Shown here piece after piece: positions 13,598 through 20,993 of a stretch of 20,993 nt of DNA. Below the pieces are notes generated by a model. That model was not told where the DNA came from, searched no databases, and saw only the letters and a list, made by a program, of their open reading frames with translations. Position 1 is the stretch's first letter, and the number at the start of each line of letters is the position of its first letter. This DNA comes from DATCVA01 sp036567205 (GTDB taxonomy: Bacteria; Pseudomonadota; Gammaproteobacteria; Burkholderiales; Burkholderiaceae_B). Where the stretch lies: NCBI GenBank assembly GCA_036567205.1, contig DATCVA010000343.1, positions 1 to 20,993 of the forward strand, read 5' to 3'. Both the position numbers and the translations under genes were made by a program.

Positions 13598-14215
13598 TTA
13601 TTCTTCCTTCAACAGCGAATCCGATGCTCTTCTGAACATCGTTCTTTTGGTATTAACGAAATTAGGCCGTACCCGTGAGCTCCAATCAGTAGCACGAACG
13701 GCTACCCACGGTTCAGAACCGAACGTTTCGATCGTTTCAAGGTCATAAGTGGCGTAATGCTTCGGCGAGCCTGCGCAACTGATGTAACGCCTTGCGACGA
13801 CAGTGCCGGGCACCGCCGCCAATCCGGGCAAATGCTCGGTGCTATACCAATCGTTAAAGTCGCCTTCGGCGCCGGGCTGCACGTCCGTTTCCACAACGTA
13901 GTGCCAGCCGCTTGGTTTACCAGCGGAATGCCCCGCCACCTCGAGCGTCCGCTGCAAAGAAACGACCTCAACCAAGGGGTGCGCCACGGCCAGCGCTCTG
14001 TGCAACGCCTGACACACATCATCCTTTATTGACTGGAACTCGTTATGCAATACCGAAAATTGAACATATGCATAGGTTTCGGCGAACTCCACGGCATGAT
14101 AAATACGTAGCGATGCCTCTTCTTCCACCCAAGAAGCAGATTCGCTCTGTAGCACAGGCCGAACCTGCTCCAGACCGACCCTCTCGCCGGGAAACTTCAA
14201 CAATACAATTCTCAT
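13598..14215 (-). CDS. Dimeric alpha/beta-barrel (EthD/ABM-like) protein, function unknown
   Basis: 205 aa. The C-terminal half (about 103-200) resembles small ferredoxin-like alpha/beta-barrel proteins: GWHYVVETDVQPGAEGDFND, then WYSTEHLPGLAAVPG (123-137), then ARRYI and YATYDLE. The FNDWYxxEHLPGL pattern with His128 is shared by EthD-like and monooxygenase-related catabolic proteins. The N-terminal half (1-100) could be a second, degenerate copy of the same fold, suggested by length only. No signal peptide. It could be an isomerase, a cofactor-free oxygenase or a handling protein for a reactive intermediate. It sits between the amidohydrolase (31 bp) and the CMD gene (2 bp). Confidence 0.7.
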   Translation of the reverse strand: MRIVLLKFPGERVGLEQVRPVLQSESASWVEEEASLRIYHAVEFAETYAYVQFSVLHNEFQSIKDDVCQALHRALAVAHPLVEVVSLQRTLEVAGHSAGKPSGWHYVVETDVQPGAEGDFNDWYSTEHLPGLAAVPGTVVARRYISCAGSPKHYATYDLETIETFGSEPWVAVRATDWSSRVRPNFVNTKRTMFRRASDSLLKEE

Positions 14216-14246
14216 GGATCTTGGCCTCGTGCTGATTTGGAAGTCT

Positions 14247-15125
14247 TTAAATGTTAATAGGACTGAATCGATACAAGGTTTGGGGATTAGTCACCAAGAT
14301 TCGCTCTTGCAAAGCCGGATCGGGACAAAGCTCGGTAAAGACATTAACCAGCTCGCCATCATCGGGCATGTCGCCCCGCACATTCGGGTGCGGCCAATCG
14401 CTACCCCACAACAAGCGATCCGGCATGGTTTCGATAAGCTTGCCAACCAATGGCCTTCCATCGTCGAATGGCCTTTTGCCAGAGCTGGAAACACGGTCTA
14501 TACCTGAAATCTTCACCCAGGCATTTGGATGATCTTTCAGGGTTAGCAATGCCTGAAAGATAGGGCTGTCAACGCCCTCGTCGGCTGCAACACGCCCCAT
14601 ATGATCCATCACAAAAGGCACATTCAATTGTTTCAACAACGGAAGCAGACCCGGCAACGACGCCTTATCGGTATGAATGCAAATATGCCAGCCATATGGC
14701 GCGATCAGCTGAGCAGTGCGCTCAACATCCTGCCAGCCCGAGCCGCCTAAATGCGATACAAAATTAAATCGCGCCCCCCGAACGCCCCTGGCATCCAACT
14801 GTTTAATTTGCTCTGACGTTACATCGGGGGCCAATAAAGCCACACCCCGGTATTGACCTTGACCCCTATCAAGCGCGTCCAGCACCGCTGACATGTCGAA
14901 ACCATGGCAGCCCGGCTGCACGATGACGGCGCGCGAAATACTCAGCTTCCGATGCAGGGCGCGCAATTTTTCGAACGAAGCATCGGGCGGGGTATAAGGC
15001 CTTTCCTCGATATAAGGAAACTTAGCGGCGGGGCCAAAAATATGGCAATGGCTGTCGCATGCATTGGCCGGGAGCCTGGCTCGCACCGGCGTGATCTCAT
15101 TTAATGGCGGGGCGCAATCGAACAT
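14247..15125 (-). CDS. LigI-like amidohydrolase (2-pyrone-4,6-dicarboxylate hydrolase family)
   Basis: 292 aa from the ATG at 15123-15125 (MFDCAPPLNEITP). The frame is open to 15224, but the extra segment is hydrophobic, unlike the family, and overlaps the regulatory gap; AAAAGGAAA lies upstream of the chosen start. Landmarks of the PDC-hydrolase group: DSHCHIFGP with His26/His28, ERPYTPPDA, VIVQPGCHGFD, GVRGARFNFVSHLGG, His151 in CIHTD, His175 in MDHMGR, and Asp243 in WGSDWPHP. Relatives hydrolyse lactones of dicarboxylates (LigI in lignin degradation, galactarolactone enzymes). The substrate here is open, because no other LigABCJK-type genes are nearby. It is the first gene of the operon facing lysR. 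Confidence 0.88.
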   Translation of the reverse strand: MFDCAPPLNEITPVRARLPANACDSHCHIFGPAAKFPYIEERPYTPPDASFEKLRALHRKLSISRAVIVQPGCHGFDMSAVLDALDRGQGQYRGVALLAPDVTSEQIKQLDARGVRGARFNFVSHLGGSGWQDVERTAQLIAPYGWHICIHTDKASLPGLLPLLKQLNVPFVMDHMGRVAADEGVDSPIFQALLTLKDHPNAWVKISGIDRVSSSGKRPFDDGRPLVGKLIETMPDRLLWGSDWPHPNVRGDMPDDGELVNVFTELCPDPALQERILVTNPQTLYRFSPINI

Positions 15126-15201
15126 TTGAGTTTGTTTCCTTTTCGTTACAAGCATGATGACCATGCAAGCCGAAACGAGCAAGGCCAGCCAGCTGACTTC
15201 T

Positions 15202-15222
15202 GATATAGAAAAAACGTATATC
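15202..15222. promoter_or_regulatory. LysR-type regulator binding box
   Basis: GATATA (15202-15207) and TATATC (15217-15222) form a perfect inverted repeat with a 9-bp spacer. Inside it, ATAG-N7-GTAT (15205-15219) is one base from the LysR-type consensus ATAC-N7-GTAT, and contains T-N11-A. It sits 5 bp before the lysR ATG and about 77 bp before the chosen amidohydrolase start, so it can serve autorepression and operon activation. Confidence 0.65.
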
Positions 15223-15227
15223 ATACG

Positions 15228-16130
15228 ATGATGGACCTAAAGCAAATCCATTACTTCATCGTAGTCTGCGAACAACGCAGCTTTTCGCGCGCTGTCGATA
15301 TCCTTGATATATCACAGCCTTCATTAAGCCGCCAGATTCAATTACTGGAAACCGAGCTGAAACAGCACCTGCTCCGGCGAACCGGGCGCGGCGTCGAGCC
15401 TACCGAGGCCGGACTGCGTTTCCTGAATCATGCCAAGGCAATCCACAAGCTTGCCACGCATGCAAAACAAGACCTGCGGAGTTTTCGTTTTTCGCCCCAA
15501 GGCAGAGTGCGGCTTGGCATGCCGCCGCGAATCGCCCGACGCCTCACCCCTCATTTGGTACAAAAATTCAGAACCTTATTCCCGGACGCCTCTATAACCA
15601 TTGCGGAAGGCTTAAGCACCGAAATGCGAGAATGGCTGATCAAGGACAGGGTTGATCTGGCGTTGCTATATGAGCCGCCGCCCTCAGCCTTGATGGCCTG
15701 CGAATCGATATATCGCGAAGACCTTGTACTGGCGTATACGCGAACATGCCATCCAGTTCCCCCCGCAACCATAAAAGTGACCGACCTGGGTCAGTACCCG
15801 CTGGTATTGCCGAGCGCCCCCAACACCATACGTGCTTTGGTCGACAATACCTGCAGGGACCTGAATGTTCAATTGAATATCGTGGCCGAGGTGGACGTCG
15901 TACAGACCATTGTGGAAACGACCTCATACGGCAATATGTTCACGGTTATCCCACGCTCTGCCATAGGCGACATTCCCGGACAGGCTGAACTGTCCTTTTC
16001 CGCTATTACCAAGCCTGCCATTAAAAATAACTTAACGCTGGCTTTGCCCGTCAATGGCCCCAATTCGAAACTGATTTCCGAAACGGCAGACATTATCCGC
16101 AGCCTGGATTTTGCCCATTATTTGTCATAA
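15228..16130 (+). CDS. LysR-family transcriptional regulator
   Basis: 300 aa, standard LTTR length. The winged helix-turn-helix is at about 2-60: DLKQIHYFIVVCEQRSFSRA, then ISQPSLSRQIQLLETEL, then RTGRGVEPTEAG. The effector-binding domain (about 90-295) begins GRVRLGMPPRIAR and contains DLALLYEPPPSA. A second ATG one codon later is equally possible; no Shine-Dalgarno is seen. It is divergent from the six-gene catabolic operon, with a LysR box in the gap, so it most likely activates that operon when bound to a pathway intermediate. The inducer cannot be predicted. Confidence 0.92.
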   Translation: MMDLKQIHYFIVVCEQRSFSRAVDILDISQPSLSRQIQLLETELKQHLLRRTGRGVEPTEAGLRFLNHAKAIHKLATHAKQDLRSFRFSPQGRVRLGMPPRIARRLTPHLVQKFRTLFPDASITIAEGLSTEMREWLIKDRVDLALLYEPPPSALMACESIYREDLVLAYTRTCHPVPPATIKVTDLGQYPLVLPSAPNTIRALVDNTCRDLNVQLNIVAEVDVVQTIVETTSYGNMFTVIPRSAIGDIPGQAELSFSAITKPAIKNNLTLALPVNGPNSKLISETADIIRSLDFAHYLS

Positions 16131-16206
16131 TGCAATAAACCCGCAAAAGCGCATTGTCTTCGCCAGCGTTCAATAGCCAGCCGAGTAAATAGGCCCACAA
16201 ACGCCT

Positions 16207-16232
16207 ACTAAGACTGCTGACTCAGTCTTAGT
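16207..16232. terminator. Hairpin between convergent lysR and TRAP permease genes
   Basis: ACTAAGACTG (16207-16216) and CAGTCTTAGT (16223-16232) form a perfect 10-bp stem with a 6-nt loop. No T-run follows on either strand, so termination is only plausible. The position between convergent stops supports a 3'-end role. Confidence 0.45.
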
Positions 16233-16265
16233 CTTGGGCGAATCAATCTTTAACGTGGAACTCAA

Positions 16266-18899
16266 CTAGGCACGCATGCGAACAGACCTTATACCGCGGG
16301 GCCGAGTGTCACGCCGCATTCTAAAACCCTGCATCGCCCACACAAAGGCAAGAATCAACACGGCCGGAATATAAACCCAGAACTCGGAAGGACGAGCGGG
16401 ATTAGGCACCTTGATCTGGACAATGTCCCACCCTTGTTCCCAGCCGGCACGCCGGGCCGGACTGCCAAACCGCACACTGGCTATCTGCGCCTGATCACCC
16501 ATGGCCATAACGGTAAGACCAGCCGTGGACAGACGCTTCATACCAGCGGCGTCACCCTTCAAGCCACTGTCTGCGGGCAACGCCGGCAAGGGTACCGCCA
16601 CTGTCTTTGTGACTTCATCGCCTTCCAAATTCAGGCCGCTTAAGACAGCAACAAGACGCCCCTTGTCGGGCAAGTTAGCCGCCGTTTGCAGCATTTCCGC
16701 CGCAGGACGTACTGCGTATTTTTCGCTGACATGGTTCATGAACCAATCTGGACGAAACAGCATAAAAGTAACCAATAACAACAGCCCTGCCTCTAGCCAT
16801 GTGCACCGAATGCGCATCCATTTCATGCTGGCAGCCGCAAAAGTCAGCGAGGCCAATGTTGCTCCTCCAACGACCAACACCAATTCGCTCCACCCTTCGA
16901 CATCGATCAGCAGCAGCAAGGGGTTAAAGATGAACATGAAAGGCAGGACAGCAGTGCGCAGGGCATAGGTCACGCCCTGAACGCCTGTTTTGATGGGATC
17001 TTCCCCGGATATGGCAGCTGCCGCAAAGGTGGCCAAGCCTACCGGCGGCGTAATATCGGCCATGATGCCGAAATAGAAAACGAACATATGCACTGCAATT
17101 AGCGGAATAACAAGTCCGCTTTGCGCCCCAAGCTCGACCACCACCGGCGCCATCAAAGTGGCCATCAGGATGTAATTGGCCGTAGTGGGCATCCCCAGCC
17201 CCAGTACCAGGCAAACCCCTGCTGTGAAAAACAACATTACCAGGACATTGCCCATGGAGACCAGCTCTACAAACGCAGTCATGCGCAGGCCCAGGCCCGT
17301 TAACGTGATGGCTCCGACAATAAGGCCGGCAGTACCGCAGGCGATGGCAATGCCGACCATGTTGCGCGCGCCCTCTTGCAGGCCTGTAATGGTTTCGGAC
17401 AGTCCTGTACGTACGGCCGGCTTTAGCGCTTGCTTGCGAAAATAAGCAATTAGCGGCCGTTGCGTGAGCATTTGAAAGATCATCGCTGTAGCGGCCCAGA
17501 ACGCCGAAAGCCCTGCCGATAACTGTTCAACGGCCAGACACCAGACCAGAATTCCAATGGGAATCAGAAAGTACAGCCCCGCACGCACAGTAGGCCATGC
17601 CTCTGGACGCGTCGGATCTGTAATACTGATTTCAGTCGGCAGATCGGGATGTTTAGCCGTTATCCGTAACAACCACACATAAAGCACCGCCAGCAAGCCC
17701 AGCAAGATCCAGATGGCGGCCTGACCAGCAATGGCTTGCACTCCGATGCCGATCCAGTAGACCAGCCCCATAACAATAAAGGTTCCGGCAATGCCCATTC
17801 CCCAGCCGGCCAGCTTCTGCAGCAAAGTCTTTGGCTTGCCAGCCGACATCATGGGCTCGATGCCCAGCTTCAGCGCTTCGATATGGACAATATAAAACAA
17901 GGCTATATAGGAAATACTGGCGGGCAACAACGCATGGCGAATGATGTCGGTGTAAGGAATGCCTACATACTCGATCATGAGAAAGGCCGCCGCCCCCATG
18001 ACGGGCGGCATGATTTGCCCGTTAACCGACGAAGCAGTTTCGATAGCGCCGGCACGAATGCCGCCGTAGCCCGCTTTCTTCATGAGGGGTATCGTAAAGA
18101 TTCCGCCCGTAACCACATTAGCCACCGACGAAGCCGAAACGATGCCATTAACCGCCGAGGAAACGACAGCCACTTTAGCCGGGCCGCCCCGCAAATGACC
18201 CAGCAGGGCAAAAGAAACCTGCATCATGTAATTACCGGCTCCACAGCGATCAAGCAAGGAGCCCAGCAGTACAAAAATAAAAATATACGAAACCGATACG
18301 CCAAGCGCCACTCCGTACACACCTTCGGTAGTAAGCCACATGTGCGACACCATGCGCTCGAGCGATGCCCCTCTGTGGGCTAGCGCATCAGGCAACCATG
18401 GCCCCAGAAAGACATACAAAATAAAGACCGCCCCCAATACCGCCATCGGGGCGCCCAGAGAGCGCCGGGTAACCTCAAGCAACAACACCAAGCCTATGGC
18501 CGCCACAGTAATATCAGTAGTAGTTGGTATGCCGGGACGAGTGGACAGTTCTTTGTAAAACAAAAACAAATAGGCGCCGCAAAAACCCGCGATCAAGGCA
18601 AACGCCCAGTCGTACCAGGGCATTGTGTCGCGCGGAGAGCTTTTACGAGCCGGATACGCCAAATAACCTAAAAACATTGCAACGCCCAGATGCAGCGCAC
18701 GTGCTTCGGTGTCGTTGAAAATCCCCATGCTCAGGGAAAAAGGCAACGGTGAGGCATACCATAACTGAAACAAGGACCAGAGTATGGCGCCCACAAACAA
18801 AACTGCGCCGGTGAACCCGCCTACAGAACGCCCTCCGCGGTCAACATCGGCAACCAATTGTTCGAGATTAGCGTTGTTCTGTTGGGCGGAGATACTCAT
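16266..18899 (-). CDS. TAXI-type TRAP transporter, fused 4TM/12TM permease
   Basis: 877 aa inner-membrane protein. The N-terminal part (about 30-190) corresponds to the small DctQ subunit, the central part (about 190-690) to the large DctM subunit, including GSLLDRCGAGNYMM, VVSSAVNGIVSASSVANVVT, ETASSVNGQIMPPVMGAAAF and LGLGMPTTANYILMATL. The last 180 residues form the DUF3394 region seen in this fusion class: one or two membrane segments (EAGLLLLVTFMLF), a soluble part with SPARRAGWEQGWDIVQI, and a final membrane helix (FWVYIPAVLILAFVWA). It imports a small organic acid or amino acid with Na+, delivered by the TAXI receptor 100 bp upstream. AGGA precedes the ATG. Substrate unknown. Confidence 0.93.
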   Translation of the reverse strand: MSISAQQNNANLEQLVADVDRGGRSVGGFTGAVLFVGAILWSLFQLWYASPLPFSLSMGIFNDTEARALHLGVAMFLGYLAYPARKSSPRDTMPWYDWAFALIAGFCGAYLFLFYKELSTRPGIPTTTDITVAAIGLVLLLEVTRRSLGAPMAVLGAVFILYVFLGPWLPDALAHRGASLERMVSHMWLTTEGVYGVALGVSVSYIFIFVLLGSLLDRCGAGNYMMQVSFALLGHLRGGPAKVAVVSSAVNGIVSASSVANVVTGGIFTIPLMKKAGYGGIRAGAIETASSVNGQIMPPVMGAAAFLMIEYVGIPYTDIIRHALLPASISYIALFYIVHIEALKLGIEPMMSAGKPKTLLQKLAGWGMGIAGTFIVMGLVYWIGIGVQAIAGQAAIWILLGLLAVLYVWLLRITAKHPDLPTEISITDPTRPEAWPTVRAGLYFLIPIGILVWCLAVEQLSAGLSAFWAATAMIFQMLTQRPLIAYFRKQALKPAVRTGLSETITGLQEGARNMVGIAIACGTAGLIVGAITLTGLGLRMTAFVELVSMGNVLVMLFFTAGVCLVLGLGMPTTANYILMATLMAPVVVELGAQSGLVIPLIAVHMFVFYFGIMADITPPVGLATFAAAAISGEDPIKTGVQGVTYALRTAVLPFMFIFNPLLLLIDVEGWSELVLVVGGATLASLTFAAASMKWMRIRCTWLEAGLLLLVTFMLFRPDWFMNHVSEKYAVRPAAEMLQTAANLPDKGRLVAVLSGLNLEGDEVTKTVAVPLPALPADSGLKGDAAGMKRLSTAGLTVMAMGDQAQIASVRFGSPARRAGWEQGWDIVQIKVPNPARPSEFWVYIPAVLILAFVWAMQGFRMRRDTRPRGIRSVRMRA

Positions 18900-18961
18900 G
18901 CTTTATGTCCTGTGTTTCGTAGTGTTTGCTTCTGGCTGACCGCCAAACAATCGTCTGAAGA

Positions 18962-18991
18962 ACCCGCCGGGGCTGTTTGCCGCTGGCGGGT
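18962..18991 (-). terminator. Intergenic hairpin between TAXI receptor and TRAP permease genes
   Basis: ACCCGCC and GGCGGGT (18962-18968, 18985-18991) form a 7-bp GC-rich stem with inner GGC/GCC pairing. On the transcribed minus strand it starts 9 bp after the receptor stop and is followed by TCTTC, a poor T-run. It may be a partial terminator or a 3' stabiliser, giving more receptor than permease. Confidence 0.45.
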
Positions 18992-18999
18992 CGATCAGA

Positions 19000-20007
19000 T
19001 TAAAGCAGGCCTTTCTCTTTGAAATACTTCTCTGCCCCAGGATGTAATGGTGCAGACAAGCCGTTCTTGACCATGTCTTTTGCATTCAAGTGCCCCAAAG
19101 CGGGGTGCAGCTTCTTAAAGTCTTCGAAATTATCGAATACGGCTTTTACCACTTGGTAGACAGAATCTTCAGACACATCAGACGATGTCACAAAGGTGGC
19201 CAGCACACCGTAAGTATTGGTGTCGTTCGGATTATTCGGATATAAACCGCCAGGAATAGAAACCTTGGCGTAATACGGATAGTCGGCAACCAGTTTGTCC
19301 ACGACCGGTCCGGTTAAGGAAACCAGCTGCGCGCCGCATGTGGTGGTTGGGTCCTGGATATTGGCTGAAGGGTGTCCCACGCCATAAAAGAAACCATCAA
19401 TCTTTCCGTCGCACAGCGCCGAACCGTGTTCATCGGGACGCAGTTCGGATGCCAGCGAAAAGTAGCTTAGATCCTGGCCGCGTGCCTTAAGCAGCTGCTC
19501 CATGGATGCACGGGTGCCCGACCCAGGGTTGCCTACGTTAAAACGCTTGCCTTTGAAATCGTCGAATGACTTGATGTTGGCCTCTTTACGCGCCACGACC
19601 GTGAACGGCTCAGGATGAATTGAAAATACAGAGCGCAATTTTTTGAAAGCGCCGCCATCTTTGAACTGGCCTTGTCCGTTATAAGCATTGAAGCCGACGT
19701 CGGACTGCACCACACCCAGGTCCAGTTCGCCTGCCTTGATCGTATTGATATTGAAGACTGAGCCGCCGGTTGATTCAACCGAACAGCGCAGCCCGTGCTT
19801 AGCGCGATCTTTATTGACCAAACGGCAAATAGCGCCACCAGCTGCGTAATAAACCCCGGTGACTCCGCCCGTGCCGATACTGACGAACTTCTGCTGAGCC
19901 GCGGCAGGCAGCGGCGCAGCCATGACGGCAAAAACTGCTGCCGCACCAGCAGTCATGGCCAGCCGTTTTTTACCTAAAACTGAAGTAATCTTAAAAAACC
20001 CACGCAT
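19000..20007 (-). CDS. TAXI-family TRAP transporter solute receptor
   Basis: 335 aa. Signal peptide 1-37 (basic start, then LAMTAGAAAVFAVMAAPLPA, cleavage near AAA before Gln). The mature N-terminus, FVSIGTGGVTGVYYAAGGAI, is the diagnostic TAXI motif. Further family landmarks are VESTGGSVFNINTIKAGELD, LGVVQSDVGFNAYNGQG, NVGNPGSGTRASME and DGKIDGFFYGVGHPSANIQD. Known TAXI receptors bind glutamate, 2-oxoglutarate or related compounds in the periplasm; the ligand here is not readable. AAGGAGATC before the ATG is a good ribosome-binding site. The 230 bp upstream to the aminotransferase gene should hold the promoter of this two-gene operon. Confidence 0.94.
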   Translation of the reverse strand: MRGFFKITSVLGKKRLAMTAGAAAVFAVMAAPLPAAAQQKFVSIGTGGVTGVYYAAGGAICRLVNKDRAKHGLRCSVESTGGSVFNINTIKAGELDLGVVQSDVGFNAYNGQGQFKDGGAFKKLRSVFSIHPEPFTVVARKEANIKSFDDFKGKRFNVGNPGSGTRASMEQLLKARGQDLSYFSLASELRPDEHGSALCDGKIDGFFYGVGHPSANIQDPTTTCGAQLVSLTGPVVDKLVADYPYYAKVSIPGGLYPNNPNDTNTYGVLATFVTSSDVSEDSVYQVVKAVFDNFEDFKKLHPALGHLNAKDMVKNGLSAPLHPGAEKYFKEKGLL

Positions 20008-20237
20008 GAAGATCTCCTTGGGGTCATACCCCCATCATGTAGCCCGTAGCGGGCATTGCAATGCACATGCAGTCACGTTAAAAGTGAATACCAGCATCAT
20101 TGAACCTTAAACGAATCGGAACCAAGAGGCTTTATAAACGAAACCACATTAATCGCCTATCCGGCTTTACACTAACCCGCGAATAGCGCAGATAGCCGTT
20201 CTGTCGATCAAACAGCGCAAAGCCTATGCCAACATCG

Positions 20238-20993
20238 CTAGATACTTTGTATAGCCGCATCCACAGCTTTTGAAAGCCGCTCAACCAATATATCAAGTTC
20301 ATCGTCGCTGACAATGAACGGAGGGGCCAGCAAAATATGATCGCCATTACGGCCATCGATAGTCCCCCCACCCGGATAAACCATGAGTCCGCGCGCCATC
20401 GCCTCGCGTTTGATACGGGCATGCAACTGAAGGTCGGGATCAAATGTTTGCTTCGACTCCCGGTCAGCCACCAGCTCCACGCCCCGGAACAAGCCTCGGC
20501 CACGTATATCGCCCACATGAGCATGCGAATCGAACGCCGCGTGCAAGCGTTGACGCAGCCCCTCGCCCTGGCGTTGAACCCGTTCGAGCAAACCATCGCG
20601 GGCAACGACTTCCTGAACAGCCAATGCGGCCGCGCACGCTGTAGCATGGCCCAAATAGGTATGGCCATGCTGAAAAAAACCGCTACCCTGAGTGAACGCA
20701 TCGACAATGTGGCCTTGAGCCATGACAGCGCCAATAGGCTGATAACCCCCGCCCAACCCTTTCGCGATCGTGATCAAGTCGGGCACAATATCTTCTTGCT
20801 CGACAGCATATAGCGTGCCGGTGCGCCCCATGCCGCACATGACTTCGTCGGCAATAAACAGAATCCCATAACGATCGCATATTTCGCGTATTCGCCGGAA
20901 GTATCCCGGCACGGGCGTCAAGGCCCCGGCAGTAGCGCCCACGACAGGCTCGGCACAAAATGCGATTACATTTTCCGGACCCAACTGCTGAAA
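20238..20993 (-). CDS. Class III PLP-dependent aminotransferase, C-terminal part
   Basis: At least 251 codons; the frame continues past the right edge (it reads FQQLGPENVIAFCAEPVVG at the boundary, so the apparent internal start is not real). Landmarks: FIADEVMCGMGRTG, where the Asp binds the PLP pyridine nitrogen; TIAKGLGGGYQPIGA with the PLP lysine; HGHTYLGHATACAAALAVQE; RGRGLFRGVEL; PGGGTIDGRNGDHILLAPPF. The family transfers omega- or alpha-amino groups of compounds such as GABA, beta-alanine, putrescine or taurine to pyruvate or 2-oxoglutarate. The missing N-terminal half prevents subgroup assignment. It lies upstream of the TAXI-TRAP genes on the same strand and may process the transported compound. 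Confidence 0.92.
   Translation of the reverse strand, partial: FQQLGPENVIAFCAEPVVGATAGALTPVPGYFRRIREICDRYGILFIADEVMCGMGRTGTLYAVEQEDIVPDLITIAKGLGGGYQPIGAVMAQGHIVDAFTQGSGFFQHGHTYLGHATACAAALAVQEVVARDGLLERVQRQGEGLRQRLHAAFDSHAHVGDIRGRGLFRGVELVADRESKQTFDPDLQLHARIKREAMARGLMVYPGGGTIDGRNGDHILLAPPFIVSDDELDILVERLSKAVDAAIQSI

Noticed and set aside
14247..15224. Longer amidohydrolase start giving an N-terminal membrane segment
   Set aside because: The extra residues overlap the LysR box and control gap, and LigI-like enzymes are cytoplasmic of about 290 residues; the ATG at 15123-15125 fits better.
17736..18383. A 215-codon plus-strand frame within the TRAP permease region
   Set aside because: Antisense shadow of a well-matched permease; His/Asn/Arg-rich artefact composition.

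Overview
The window looks like the chromosome of a betaproteobacterium, most likely of the family Alcaligenaceae (the Bordetella/Achromobacter/Pusillimonas group). The evidence is the gene order gyrA (divergent)-ompA-ubiG-gph, an ssrA gene encoding the betaproteobacterial-type tag ANDERFALAA, and an extracytoplasmic receptor of the Bug/TTT type that is abundant in this family. I cannot name the genus from the sequence alone.

Layout. (1) 1-4590 is conserved housekeeping DNA: the 5' end of gyrA, ompA, ubiG, a HAD phosphatase (gph or mupP type), a bidirectional terminator, a convergent Na+/serine-threonine symporter gene sstT, and tmRNA. (2) 4591 to about 7900 looks like a decayed insertion next to the 3' end of tmRNA, a classic integration target. 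It holds clustered GACAG/CTGTC repeats, a frameshifted gene remnant of unknown family, an AT-rich control region with repeated GCTATTA half-sites, an intact hipBA-type toxin-antitoxin pair, a small exported protein, and a remnant of a DNA cytosine-C5 methyltransferase broken by a frameshift and a stop codon. No integrase was found. (3) 7934-9361 carries small exported or very hydrophilic proteins (one DUF4168) and one sigma-54-like promoter candidate. (4) 9553-10188 is an isochorismatase-family cysteine hydrolase with its own terminator.

(5) 10274-16130 is the most interesting block. Six tightly packed minus-strand genes (LigI-like amidohydrolase, dimeric alpha/beta-barrel protein, cysteine-less carboxymuconolactone-decarboxylase-like protein, SDR dehydrogenase, SMP-30/gluconolactonase-type lactonase, TTT/Bug receptor) lie divergent from a LysR regulator. 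A LysR-type box sits in the intergenic gap. This reads as one inducible catabolic operon: capture of a carboxylate-like compound, oxidation, and two hydrolases of different folds suited to lactone-like intermediates. The combination does not match any pathway I can name, so it is my candidate for an undescribed system.

(6) 16266-20007 encodes a TAXI-type TRAP transporter (fused 4TM/12TM permease with a C-terminal DUF3394 region, and its periplasmic receptor). (7) The right edge cuts a class III PLP-dependent aminotransferase on the same strand, whose substrate may be linked to the TRAP system.
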